Source: Caulobacter sp. BP25 (GTDB lineage Bacteria > Pseudomonadota > Alphaproteobacteria > Caulobacterales > Caulobacteraceae). Taken from it: DNA of 64,000 bases. This document shows, piece after piece, positions 9,296-20,799 of the stretch (its first letter is position 1; every line of letters begins with the position of its first letter). The stretch spans positions 1-64,000 of the forward strand of contig NZ_PEGH01000012.1 of NCBI RefSeq assembly GCF_002737755.1, written 5' to 3'. The position numbers and the translations under genes were made by a program. The notes beneath the pieces were generated by a model. That model saw nothing but the letters and a program-made list of their open reading frames with translations, was not told where the DNA came from and did no database searches.

Positions 9296-10231
9296 TTGAA
9301 GAAGACTCGCCCGCTGACCCTTGCCCTGGCCGCCGCTCTGACCGTCTCGCTGACCGCTAGTGGCGTCGCCGACGCCCAGATCGGCCCGCGCGGCAAGATG
9401 CGCGAACGCATGATGCAGCGCCTGCAGGAGAAGAAGGCCGAGGAGGAGCGCCCGATCGACCTCCAGGCCATCCTGCCCGGCGCCCGCAAGCTGACGGCCG
9501 CGTACGGCGCCGATCCGGCTCAGGCTGTCGACATCTACATCCCGCCGAACGTCCCGCGCGACGCACCGGTGATTGTGATGGTGCACGGCGGCGCCTGGAA
9601 GATCGGCGACAAGGCCAATACCGGCTCGGTCGAGAACAAGCTTCGCCACTGGCTCCCCAAGGGCTTCGTATTCGCCAGCGTCAACTATCGCATGCTGCCC
9701 CAGGCCATGGCCTATACGCAGGCCCAGGACGTGGCCGCCGCCCTGCGCTGGACGCGGAGCCACGCCGCCGACTGGGGCGCCAGCGACCGCAACATCATCC
9801 TGATGGGCCATTCGGCCGGCGCGCACCTGGTCGCCCTGCTATCGTCCAAGCCCGCGATGGTCGGCCACCCCTGGGCCGGGACGGTGGTGCTGGACTCGGC
9901 GACGATGAAGGTCTCCGAGACCATGGTCGGCCGCCATCCGAAGTTCTACGACGAGGCGTTCGGCGGCGATCCCGCCGGCTGGGCCAAGGCCTCGCCGATG
10001 GACCAGTGGACGCCGTCCGCCGTGCAGATGATGCTGATCTGCTCGACCAAGCGCCCGGACAAGCCCTGCGACGACGCGCGCGCCTTCCAGGCCCTGGCCA
10101 AGCGCTCGGGCGTGCGGATGCCCGTCTTGCCCCAGCCCCTGACCCACGCCGACGTCAACCGCACCCTGGGCCTGCCCGGCGACTACACCGACGCCGTGGA
10201 TCGGTTTATCGCTGAACGGCTGCGACGCTGA
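9296..10231 (+). CDS. Exported alpha/beta-hydrolase (esterase/lipase type)
   Basis: A 311-residue protein with an N-terminal signal peptide ending near VADAQ (about residue 28). After a charged stretch (about 35-50) comes the hydrolase fold: oxyanion-hole motif VMVHGGAW near 98, nucleophile elbow MGHSAGAH near 168, and a late histidine in PLTHADVN near 284. It resembles carboxylesterases of the HGG/HSL and feruloyl-esterase-like type. It starts at TTG (9296), preceded by GAGGAC. It stands alone, on the same strand as the secreted-protein gene. The natural ester is unknown. Confidence 0.85.
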   Translation: MKKTRPLTLALAAALTVSLTASGVADAQIGPRGKMRERMMQRLQEKKAEEERPIDLQAILPGARKLTAAYGADPAQAVDIYIPPNVPRDAPVIVMVHGGAWKIGDKANTGSVENKLRHWLPKGFVFASVNYRMLPQAMAYTQAQDVAAALRWTRSHAADWGASDRNIILMGHSAGAHLVALLSSKPAMVGHPWAGTVVLDSATMKVSETMVGRHPKFYDEAFGGDPAGWAKASPMDQWTPSAVQMMLICSTKRPDKPCDDARAFQALAKRSGVRMPVLPQPLTHADVNRTLGLPGDYTDAVDRFIAERLRR

Positions 10232-10354
10232 AGGAAGTCGCAGTCGCTAGCTGACTGGATGTTCGAATGTCGCGTTCCCCGAGCCACGTCAAAGTCTGCT
10301 CCTGGCGCTGAGTTGCCCGCTACTCCACGCTTCTTGCGGGGTAAAAACTCGGCC

Positions 10355-10390
10355 TTGGAGCTAGCTTTCCCCGTGGTGCTCTAGCTCCAA
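10355..10390. terminator. Inverted repeat between convergent genes
   Basis: TTGGAGCTAG at 10355-10364 and its exact reverse complement at 10381-10390, with a 16-base loop. It lies between the convergent hydrolase (ends 10231) and NTF2-like gene (ends 10438). There is no T-run on either strand, so a terminator role is only likely. The rest of the 206-base gap shows nothing else. Confidence 0.4.
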
Positions 10391-10437
10391 ACTGCGTGGT
10401 CACAGGAGAGCCACGCTCTCATCGGAACTGCGCCAGC

Positions 10438-10941
10438 CTAACTAGGCGCCGCAGCGGGTGTGGCGGGAGGTCCACGGAACATCGAGAAGACGAGCGCGCC
10501 CAATTTCCACTGGCCACCAACCTTCACAAAGGTTTCGGTCACTGTGAAAGGATTGTTCGCCACGTTCCCACCCACTATCGCCTGAAGTTCAATCCTGCTC
10601 CAGACAGTTGCGGTGTCATTTATAAATCTGACCGATATGTCGCTTACAGTAGCTTTTCGATACTCGATGTCGCCGGACTTGATGACGTCAATTTCCTGAG
10701 ATTTGTTCATCGTCCTGCTCATGTGAACAAAGATCGATTTCTCGTCAAATAGCTTGTCCAGCGCCGCGACATTTTTTTCGGCCATCCACCGCCATTTCTG
10801 CTGGGATAGCGCGATCAACTCATTGTCCCGCTCGCTCGACGGTGATGTTTGCTCAGGCCGCGCCTCCGCCGCGGTGGCTGAAGCTGTCGCCGCGCTGCCA
10901 GCTAGCAGCAAACGTCTCGAGATCTTGATTTCCGACGGCAT
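10438..10941 (-). CDS. Exported NTF2/SnoaL-like protein
   Basis: A 167-residue protein with a Tat-like leader (SRRLLLAGSA near residue 8) followed by an NTF2-like alpha+beta barrel of the DUF4440/SnoaL kind (LIALSQQKWRWMAEKNVAALDKLF, then the FVHMS and VSDISVRFINDTATVWSRIEL strands and GQWKLGALVFSMF at the end). Such domains are small-molecule binders or isomerases; no catalytic residues can be assigned. GGAGG precedes the ATG at 10941. Its base composition is visibly less GC-rich than its neighbours, hinting at separate acquisition. Confidence 0.8.
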   Translation of the reverse strand: MPSEIKISRRLLLAGSAATASATAAEARPEQTSPSSERDNELIALSQQKWRWMAEKNVAALDKLFDEKSIFVHMSRTMNKSQEIDVIKSGDIEYRKATVSDISVRFINDTATVWSRIELQAIVGGNVANNPFTVTETFVKVGGQWKLGALVFSMFRGPPATPAAAPS

Positions 10942-11326
10942 CGGTCATCCTCCACGGCAGCATCATCGGTCCCGCCTCTCTGGGATCCATGTCCGATGTG
11001 TTTGAGAGGAGGAGTATCCCGGCGTCGTGGCGGCGATTAGTCGGCCCTGGTGACTTGCCCTTTTTAGCAGGCCTAACAAATCCGACGGATAACGTCATGG
11101 ATCGTTGTGGGGAAGAGCCTAAACGAGCAGCGAGAAAGCCGACGAGGCGCGACTTCGGCTAGGGGCTAGGGGCTAGAGGCCTTGCCGGCGACGCCCCGGC
11201 GGTCCGACCCAAGTGAACGACCGCGTCATGGTTGGCGGTGTCACGGCGCGCAAGGTCCGAATCCCGACGTGGTCCTAGTGGCCGCTCAGGGCGCGACTTC
11301 TCCTGTGTGAGCGCCATCGCTGCTTT
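10942..11326. other. Intergenic region without recognisable gene
   Basis: About 385 bases between two leftward genes. It has no credible reading frame with a ribosome-binding site. A short direct repetition of CTAGGGG occurs at about 11159-11175. Otherwise I see nothing. Confidence 0.6.
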
Positions 11327-12430
11327 TTAGGATGCCAGCGTGCGCGCGAAGAACTGCGTCAAATGCCCCATCGCCACATCCACATACTCCGGAACCCAGT
11401 AGGTCTCGATGTGCGTGGCCCCGTCGATCTTGAAGAACGTCTTGTCCTTCGTACCCGTTGCCTTCGGAAAAGCGTCTTCGGTCATGTAGAGGCTGTCGGC
11501 CTTGCTGCCGGCCACCATCAGCAGCGGCACGTCGATCAGATCGATCTGGTCGGTGGCGTCCCAGCGCATCAGGTCCAGCAGGCTGCTGATGGTGTACTTG
11601 AACGTCGAGCCCGCGTGGGCGTGGGTCTTCCAGTAGTACTCATAGCCCTGGCGATAGAGGTCGAAGGGCAGGGCCGCGATCTGCGTGTCGGTCAGATTGG
11701 CGTCCCCGGAATAGAGGATCTCGCCACCGGCCGCTTCCTGGGCGCGAGCGGCCGAGGCCTGGCGTAGGCGCTCCTGGACCGTCGCAAGCGCCGAGTCCTG
11801 GTAGCCGTTGCGGCGCACCCGGCCCGAATTGAACATGCTGAGCGTGGCGAGCGACTTGAAGCGCTTGTCGCTCTTCGCCGCGGCCAGGGAATAGCCGCCG
11901 CCCCCGCAGATCCCGAAGAGACCCAGGCGCGCCGCGTCGACGCCAGGGTAGCGGGTGATAAAGTCGGCCATGCCGTGGATGTCTTCAATCCTGAACATCG
12001 GCTTGTCGACGCTGCGCGGCAGGCCGCCGCTGCCGCCCTGGTAGGCGGCGTCGGCGGCGATGGTGATGTAGCCCTGCTCGGCAAGCCGCTGGGCGTATAG
12101 GCCCGCGACCTGTTCCTTCACCCCGCCATTGGGGTGGGCCACGACTATCGCCGGGTACTTGCGCCCCGGATCGTAGCCCGCCGGGGTGTAGACGTTGGCG
12201 ACGATGTCCAGGTCGCCCAGCTTGTAGGCGACAGGATGGATGTTGACCTGGCCAGGCTCGTTCTTGGTGATCGCGCCGCCATAGACCAGGGTGAAGGGGT
12301 TGCTGCTCTCGGCCGCCGCGGCGGCAGGGGTCGTGCTCATGACCGTAACTCCGAGAATTGAGCCTGAAAGGACGCGTGCGGACGCTCCAAGTAACTGCCG
12401 CCTGTTTTTGCCGATGGCGTCGTTGGCCAT
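11327..12430 (-). CDS. Tat-exported alpha/beta-hydrolase
   Basis: A 367-residue protein with a twin-arginine leader (KNRRQLLGAS) and a likely cleavage after the AAAAA stretch near residue 42. The hydrolase fold shows VVAHPNGG (oxyanion region), the elbow FGICGGGGYS, where a cysteine occupies the nucleophile position as in dienelactone-hydrolase-like proteins, and a late GATHIETYW histidine. The start at 12430 has GGAG upstream; a longer frame exists but lacks support. It is the last gene of a leftward cluster with the decarboxylase-cupin and reductases, and may process a lactone or ester made there. The substrate is unknown. Confidence 0.85.
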   Translation of the reverse strand: MANDAIGKNRRQLLGASARVLSGSILGVTVMSTTPAAAAAESSNPFTLVYGGAITKNEPGQVNIHPVAYKLGDLDIVANVYTPAGYDPGRKYPAIVVAHPNGGVKEQVAGLYAQRLAEQGYITIAADAAYQGGSGGLPRSVDKPMFRIEDIHGMADFITRYPGVDAARLGLFGICGGGGYSLAAAKSDKRFKSLATLSMFNSGRVRRNGYQDSALATVQERLRQASAARAQEAAGGEILYSGDANLTDTQIAALPFDLYRQGYEYYWKTHAHAGSTFKYTISSLLDLMRWDATDQIDLIDVPLLMVAGSKADSLYMTEDAFPKATGTKDKTFFKIDGATHIETYWVPEYVDVAMGHLTQFFARTLAS

Positions 12431-12492
12431 GGGAACTCCGTCTTGGACCGTGGGCGATGTCGCCGCCCCGCCGGTCGTTGGGAACCGCGTGC

Positions 12493-13680
12493 TCACCGGG
12501 AGGGGGCGCGGTATTCGGCGTCGCTCACCGGGCCCAGCCAGGTCACGCTCTTGCCGTCTAGGGCCTCGGCCACGGCGACATGGGTCACGGCGCTGGTCGG
12601 GGCGGCCCCGTGCCAGTGCTTGACGCCGGGGCCCGTCCAGACGACGTCGCCGGCCTTCATTCGGCGGACCGGTCCGCCCTCGGCCTGGACCAGGCCTTCG
12701 CCAGCCGTGACGATCAGGAGCTGGCCGAGCGGGTGGCTGTGCCAGTTGGAGCGGGCGCCCGGCTTAAAGGCGACGGTGGCGCCGCCGAGACGGGCTTGGC
12801 CGGTTCCCTTGAACGGCGAGGTCACGGTGACCGCGCCCGTGAAGGTCGCTGCGGGGCCCTGGACCGGTTGCCGCCCGGGACCGGTGATCGTGAGGCCCTC
12901 GGCCGTCGAAGGCGCCTGCGCGCCGTCCAGGTCCTTGAACACGGTGTCGGCGACGGCGACTGCGGCGGTCGCCTTGGGCCAGCCGGCGTAGAATGCCAAG
13001 TGCGTCAGCGCCTCGCCGATCTCTACGCGCGTCAGGCCGTTCCGCAGGCCCAGACCGACATGGAAGGCCAAGCCCGCTTCATCGCCGTTGGCGGCCAATG
13101 CGGCCAGGGACACCAGGCTGCGGTCGCGCGGCGCCAGATCGGGCCGCCGCCACAGGTCGCCGAGGACCACATCGTTGGTCAGCGCCGCCAGCTTGGGCGC
13201 GACCGGGCCTATGGTCGCCATCACCGTCTGGGCCCGGGCAGCGTCAGAAGCGGGGAGAGGCAGGCTCGCCGTCACCGGGGCGCGCAAGGCGGCCATGTCG
13301 ACGCCCCGTTCGGTGAACACCTTCTCGATCACCTCCAGCGACGACACCGCATTGGGCCAGCCGGTGTAGAAGGCCAGTTGGGTGACGGCGCCGGCGACCT
13401 CGACAGGCTTGACGCCGTTGTCGAGCGCGCGGCCCAGGTGCCCGGTGAGTTGGGCGGTCTTGCCGGTAGCGATTAGCACTGACACGGTCACCAGGCTGCG
13501 ATCGCCCGGGCTCAGCGCCGGGCTCACCCAGACATCCCCGAACAGGACGTCGTCTGTGTAGCCGGCAAGCCCCGGGGCGACGGCCTGCATGGCCTTGGGC
13601 GCGACGGACTTGCGTTCCTGGGCTTCAACCGGGGTCGCCAAGGTCAAGGCCGCCATGGCGGCGACAACGGGCGTCTTCAT
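12493..13680 (-). CDS. Exported double carboxymuconolactone-decarboxylase domain protein with C-terminal cupin
   Basis: A 395-residue protein with a Sec signal peptide (cleavage after PVEA, about residue 20). Two PcaC/CMD-like domains follow, at about 25-120 and 140-245; the second has the family pattern AFHVGLGLRNGLTRVEI. A cupin fills about 265-385 with metal-ligand histidines (NWHSHPLGQL and PGVKHWHG). The protein has no cysteine, so it cannot work like AhpD. GGAG precedes the ATG. It lies between the hydrolase and aldo-keto reductase genes. CMD-cupin fusions commonly sit beside aldo-keto reductases and flavodoxins, but their chemistry is undefined. Confidence 0.87.
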   Translation of the reverse strand: MKTPVVAAMAALTLATPVEAQERKSVAPKAMQAVAPGLAGYTDDVLFGDVWVSPALSPGDRSLVTVSVLIATGKTAQLTGHLGRALDNGVKPVEVAGAVTQLAFYTGWPNAVSSLEVIEKVFTERGVDMAALRAPVTASLPLPASDAARAQTVMATIGPVAPKLAALTNDVVLGDLWRRPDLAPRDRSLVSLAALAANGDEAGLAFHVGLGLRNGLTRVEIGEALTHLAFYAGWPKATAAVAVADTVFKDLDGAQAPSTAEGLTITGPGRQPVQGPAATFTGAVTVTSPFKGTGQARLGGATVAFKPGARSNWHSHPLGQLLIVTAGEGLVQAEGGPVRRMKAGDVVWTGPGVKHWHGAAPTSAVTHVAVAEALDGKSVTWLGPVSDAEYRAPSR

Positions 13681-13708
13681 CGGAAACTCCTTTCCGGGCG
13701 AATGGGGA

Positions 13709-14812
13709 TCATGTCCTGGCGGGGGCCTCGACCTCCGAGAAGGCCAGGACGCCTTCGGGCAGCCGCAGGCCCTGGATCTGGATCGCAGAAGCGGCGACCG
13801 TCAGTTCCGCCAGTTCGCCGGGCGTAAAGCGGACAGCCGAGGCGCCGGCGTTGTCGACCATGTGCGCCATCTGGGTCGTACCCGGGATCGGCACGATCCA
13901 AGGCTTCTGGGCCAGCAGCCACGCCAGGGCGATCTGGCCTGGCGTCGCCGACTTGCGCTGCGCCCAGGCCTTCAGCAGATCTACCAGGGCCAGATTGTGG
14001 GCCAGGTTTTCCGAGGCGAACCGGCCCTCGACCTTGCGGATGTCGCCGTCGGCGAAGCGGGTGCCCGCGTCGATGGCCCCGTTGAGGAAGCCCACGCCAA
14101 GAGGGCTCCAGCAGACGAAGCCGATGCCGCGTTCCTCACAAGCGGGCAGCACCCACTTTTCTGGCCCTCGCCAGAGCAGCGAGTATTCGTTCTGGACCGC
14201 GGTTACGGGCAGGGCGACATGGGCGCGGCGCAAGGTCTGCGGCCCCATTTCGCTGAGGCCCCAGTGTAGGACCTTGCCGGTCTTCATCAGATCCTGGATC
14301 GCGCCGGCGACATCCTCGATCGGCACCTGCGGATCGACGCGGTGCTGGTAGAGCAGGTCGATCCGGTCGGTGCGCAGGCGCTTGAGCATACCTTCGACCG
14401 CCACCTTGATGTGCTCGGGCCGGCTGTTGAGCTCGGGCCCGCGTCGGCCGGTTTCGGGATCGATGTTCCAGCCGAACTTGCTGGTGATCACCACCTTGTC
14501 GCGGAACGGCTGGATCGCTTCGCCTAGGATCTTCTCGTTCTCGAACGGACCGGAGGCCGCCCGAAGGATATTCACCATCTCTGGTCGGTAGGGGACGGTG
14601 GTCGGATAGGCGCGGTGCATGTTCTGCACGCCCATGCCGATGCTGGAGACCTCTAGCTTGCCCAGCTTGCGCCTCGCGCTGGCGGCGCCGGGCACCGTGG
14701 TCTTGGCCTCCGCCGCGGTGGCGCCGGAAGCGGCGGCCGCTGGCAGCGCTAAGCCGAGCGCCAGGAGATCGCGGCGACCGACGCCGGCTATCTTGGTGAT
14801 CTTGTCGTCCAT
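13709..14812 (-). CDS. Tat-leader aldo/keto reductase with deleted catalytic segment
   Basis: A 367-residue aldo/keto reductase fold with a twin-arginine-like leader (GRRDLLALGLAL, about residues 12-24). Lys (ITSKFGW) and His (LYQHRVD) of the catalytic tetrad are present. Compared with its neighbour at 14840-15838, 13 residues are missing between ILRAA and GPFENE; these carry the catalytic Asp and Tyr (FDTAEAY in the neighbour). The deletion is in frame, so the protein is intact but probably inactive as an NADPH reductase, or altered in function. The Shine-Dalgarno sequence is weak. It belongs to the leftward redox cluster. Confidence 0.85.
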   Translation of the reverse strand: MDDKITKIAGVGRRDLLALGLALPAAAASGATAAEAKTTVPGAASARRKLGKLEVSSIGMGVQNMHRAYPTTVPYRPEMVNILRAASGPFENEKILGEAIQPFRDKVVITSKFGWNIDPETGRRGPELNSRPEHIKVAVEGMLKRLRTDRIDLLYQHRVDPQVPIEDVAGAIQDLMKTGKVLHWGLSEMGPQTLRRAHVALPVTAVQNEYSLLWRGPEKWVLPACEERGIGFVCWSPLGVGFLNGAIDAGTRFADGDIRKVEGRFASENLAHNLALVDLLKAWAQRKSATPGQIALAWLLAQKPWIVPIPGTTQMAHMVDNAGASAVRFTPGELAELTVAASAIQIQGLRLPEGVLAFSEVEAPART

Positions 14813-14839
14813 GATGATCTGCTTTCGTGGCGGCGTGGG

Positions 14840-16499
<1,660 letters not shown>

Positions 16500-16519
16500 G
16501 GCTTTGACCTCGCCCATCG

Positions 16520-17775
<1,256 letters not shown>

Positions 17776-17814
17776 GAAAGCTCAAAGTCTGACCCGCGGG
17801 ATGGAGGTATTGGC

Positions 17815-18171
17815 CTATGGGGAGTGGACGTGCAGGTCGATCAGGCCCGGCATCACAGTCTTGCCGGTCACGTCGATGACCTCGGCGTCGCTGGCCCAGT
17901 TGGTGGAATCTGGCGGCAGGATGGCCTTGATAATCCTGCCCTCGATGACAACGGTCGCCGGATAGGCCTTCTCGCTCAGGGCGTCGAAGACCCGGCCGCC
18001 CCTCAGCACCGTCTGGGCCTGGCGTCCGGCTATCGGGCGGCGCGGAATGCGCTGGGGATCGTCTGAGGTCAGGATCGAGGGCGGCAGCACGGCGTCGCGC
18101 GTGACGCGGGCCGGAGGCGGGCTCTGGTTCTGCGCCATGGCCGGAGCGCCCAGCGCCGCGAAGGCCGCCAT
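17815..18171 (-). pseudogene. Amidohydrolase N-terminal fragment
   Basis: A 118-codon frame resembling the start of an exported metal-dependent amidohydrolase (imidazolonepropionase/prolidase-like). It has a signal-like AAFAALGAPAMAQ, then TVLRGGRVFDALSEKAYP, VVIEGRIIKAI, and GKTVMPGLIDLHVHSP followed by a stop. The LIDLHVH motif is the first metal-binding pair, so the catalytic barrel that should follow (about 300 residues) is gone. The hydrophobic leader may begin upstream in another frame (ATG near 18234), suggesting a further frameshift. A non-functional relic. Confidence 0.75.
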
Positions 18172-18244
18172 CGCGCATGCCCGGGGCGAGCTTCCAAAGC
18201 AGGCGGCGGGGCGCGGCGATTGGCGCGAGCATCAAGGGTCTCCG

Positions 18245-18619
18245 TGTGGGGCGTGAGGTCTTCACGTCATCGAGCGCCCATCCCAGGGCCGCGTCACATG
18301 GACGGCCTCGTCTCGGTCGCTCGAGTTTGCGCATCCCTATCGAACCTGTGGGGTTTTCCCGGGCGCCAGAAAATTTGAAGGCCGCTTTAGTCGCCTCGGC
18401 CCGTGGCGAGAGCGGTCGGAGCGCACGACGCGTCGTTGTCTCGTCAGGGGCGTTGGGTGTCATGTCGGCTGGGCTTCGCCTCTCTGTGAGCATCAGTGGA
18501 GCTTAAAGCCCACTAAAATGATCTGATTAGTTTGGCCCCCGTGGAGGGGCCAAGGTCGGTCATCAGTCTGGTGAACCCCCATGCCGCCGCCGAAGCGATC
18601 AACACGATCCACCCCTGCG
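18245..18619. other. Intergenic region with one hairpin
   Basis: About 375 bases between the amidohydrolase relic and the permease gene, with no credible gene. TTGGCCCC at 18532-18539 pairs with GGGGCCAA at 18546-18553 around a 6-base loop. This could terminate the leftward permease transcript, although no T-run follows. Confidence 0.5.
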
Positions 18620-19918
18620 TCAGTCCTCTTCGATGAGGCTATGATGCTTGGTGTCGGGCATGCGCAAATAGACGACCAGCGACACGGCGATCATGGCGGT
18701 GACGTAAATGTAGAAGCCGCGCTCCAGGTGCTGGCTCTTGAACCACAGGGCCACGTACTCGGCCGTGCCGCCAAACACGGTGTTGGCCAAGGCATAGGGC
18801 AGGGCCACGCCCAGGGCGCGGATGTGAGCGGGAAAGAGCTCGGCCTTCACCACGGCGTTGATGGCTGTGTAGCCGGTGACGATCACCAGGGCGGCCAGCA
18901 CCAGCAGGAACGCGACGAACGAACTCGTCGTCGTCTCCAGCGTCCGGAAGATCAGCCAGGTGAACAGCACCCCGGCCACGCCGAACCCGATCATCAGCGG
19001 CTTGCGCCCGATCCGGTCGGACAGCGCCCCGGCCAGGGGTTGCAGCAGCATGTAGATGAAAAGCGCGGCGGCGGTGATCTCTGTGGCGGCCTCGCGGCTA
19101 AAGCCCGACGTGTTGACCAGGAACTTCTGCATGTAGGTCGAGTAGGCGTAGAAGGCCAAGGTGCCGCCGGCGGTCAGAAGGATGACGGTCAGCGCTTGGC
19201 GCGGATGGTGGCGGAAGAGCGCCCAGCCGCTGGAGACCGCCGTGGCGTCGCGCTTGGCGGCGTCCCGGGCCTTGGCGAAGCTCTCGGTCTCGGCCAGGCC
19301 CCGGCGGATGTAGTAGACCGCCACCGCCAGGACGCCGCCGGCCGCGAACGGGATGCGCCAGCCCCAGGCCTCCAGGTCCTTGGGCGCCAGCACCGCCTGC
19401 AAGCCCAGCAGCACGCACAGGGCGATCAACTGACCCGAAATCAGGGTCACATACTGGAAGCTGGAGAAGAAGCCGCGGTTCTTCTTGCCGGCCATCTCGG
19501 ACAAATAGGTGGCCGAGGCCCCGTATTCGCCGCCGACCGACAGGCCCTGCAGCAGGCGGGCGATCAACAGAATGATCGGGGCGGCGATGCCGATGCGGTC
19601 ATAGCTGGGTGTCACCGCGATCAGCAGCGAGCCGGCGCACATCAGGGTCACCGAGAAGGTCAGTCCCGCCTTGCGGCCCTTGCGATCGGCGTAGATCCCC
19701 ATGATCCAGGCCCCGACCGGGCGCATGACGAACCCGACCGCGAAGATCGCCGCCGCGCTCAGGAGCTGGGCGGTCGGGTCGTCGGACGGGAAGAAGCTGG
19801 GCGCGAAATAGAGGGTGAAGGCCGAGTAGACATACCAGTCGTACCACTCGACCAGATTGCCGGCCGAGCCGCCGATGATCGACTTGATCCGTCGACGACG
19901 ATCCGAAGCTTCACGCAA
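18620..19918 (-). CDS. kgtP: MFS alpha-ketoglutarate permease (KgtP-like)
   Basis: A 432-residue inner-membrane proton symporter of the metabolite:H+ symporter family, predicted to import 2-oxoglutarate. The N-terminus has GGSAGNLVEWYDWYVYSAF. The family motif after helix 2 (YADRKGRKAG) is present, as are ARLLQGLSVGGEYGASATY, a second copy of the loop motif (SDRIGRKPL) and AELFPAHIRALGVALPYA near the end. Similarity to Escherichia coli KgtP as recalled is strong, and the length is the same. The start is TTG 19918, preceded by GGGAGG; the longer frame to 20122 has no such site and a non-membrane, Arg-rich extension. Confidence 0.87.
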   Translation of the reverse strand: MREASDRRRRIKSIIGGSAGNLVEWYDWYVYSAFTLYFAPSFFPSDDPTAQLLSAAAIFAVGFVMRPVGAWIMGIYADRKGRKAGLTFSVTLMCAGSLLIAVTPSYDRIGIAAPIILLIARLLQGLSVGGEYGASATYLSEMAGKKNRGFFSSFQYVTLISGQLIALCVLLGLQAVLAPKDLEAWGWRIPFAAGGVLAVAVYYIRRGLAETESFAKARDAAKRDATAVSSGWALFRHHPRQALTVILLTAGGTLAFYAYSTYMQKFLVNTSGFSREAATEITAAALFIYMLLQPLAGALSDRIGRKPLMIGFGVAGVLFTWLIFRTLETTTSSFVAFLLVLAALVIVTGYTAINAVVKAELFPAHIRALGVALPYALANTVFGGTAEYVALWFKSQHLERGFYIYVTAMIAVSLVVYLRMPDTKHHSLIEED

Positions 19919-20208
19919 GATTTGTCCCTCCCGGCGCCCGTCGCCCTGGGCGCGAGCGCCTCGCGCTTCGGCCGCTATCTGGCTCAAACGAACCGCGCGC
20001 GAATTTCCGCCATCACCCCGATCATTCGGCCGTGGCGCGGCGCGTCGGCGCCTAGAAACCTCGCGCCGGACCGGCGAATGCGTCGCGCGCCGGTCATCGG
20101 CGTTCTGTCTGCGCCCAACCATGGCTTCGTCGTCGACACCGTCGGTGGACGGAGATTTCCTGACCTGGGCGCGCCTTCGCGTCGCCCGAACGCCGGAGCA
20201 GTCCCCGC

Positions 20209-20799
20209 ATGGACGGTCTGACTGAACGCCTGAACTGGTTCAAGGCCGTGATCCTGCCGCATGAGGCGGGGCTGCGGTCACGTCTTCGCCGGCTCTGCCC
20301 GCCAGGCTTCGACGTCGACAACCTGGTGGCCGAAAGCCTGGCCCGCGCCTATGCGGCCAAGGACATCGACCGCATTGGCGCGGCCGGGCGCGGCTATCTG
20401 CACACCATCGCCCGCAACCTTCTGATCGACGCGATCCGCAAGGACACGATCGTGTCGCTGGATTTCATGGCGGATCTCGACACCCTGCGAGTCGATGATT
20501 CCCTAGAGGCCTGCCTGACGGCCCGCGATGAGCTGCGCAAATTGCAGGCGATCATCGAGACCCTGCCGCCGCGATGCCGTCAGGTGTTCATCCTGCGTCG
20601 GGTGCACGAAGTTTCTTTCCAGGAGATAGCGGATCGCATGTCGCTATCCGTTTCGACAGTCGAGAAGCATCTTGCTAGAGCAGTGATGCTCGTGGCCAAG
20701 GCGATGGCCGAGCGCGAGGAAGGCCGTCTTGAACGCATCATCCGCAGGTCCGGAGCGCCGACAGGCGATCGAGGAGCAGGCGTCGGCGTTCGTCGCTAG
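20209..20799 (+). CDS. ECF-family RNA polymerase sigma factor (FecI-type)
   Basis: A 196-residue sigma factor of the extracytoplasmic-function class. Region 2 spans about 15-80 (VDNLVAESLARAYA, RGYLHTIARNLLIDAIRK). Region 4 spans about 110-165 with a helix-turn-helix (SFQEIADRMSLSVSTVEKHLARAV). The order sigma, FecR-like gene, TonB receptor with STN domain is the classic cell-surface signalling layout, so it should transcribe the receptor operon when the receptor is occupied. The coding end overlaps the FecR start by 71 bases. GGAG lies upstream of the ATG. Confidence 0.9.
   Translation: MDGLTERLNWFKAVILPHEAGLRSRLRRLCPPGFDVDNLVAESLARAYAAKDIDRIGAAGRGYLHTIARNLLIDAIRKDTIVSLDFMADLDTLRVDDSLEACLTARDELRKLQAIIETLPPRCRQVFILRRVHEVSFQEIADRMSLSVSTVEKHLARAVMLVAKAMAEREEGRLERIIRRSGAPTGDRGAGVGVRR

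Noticed and set aside
12493..13680. AhpD-like peroxidase
   Set aside because: The protein contains no cysteine, so the CxxC mechanism is impossible; the PcaC-like pattern fits instead.
18480..18620. Insertion-sequence end
   Set aside because: There is a hairpin and an AT-rich patch, but no matching partner repeat, transposase or target duplication.
18581..20221. Long plus-strand open frame of 546 codons opposite the permease gene
   Set aside because: It mirrors the KgtP-like gene, has no domain and no ribosome-binding site; it is a GC-bias antisense frame.
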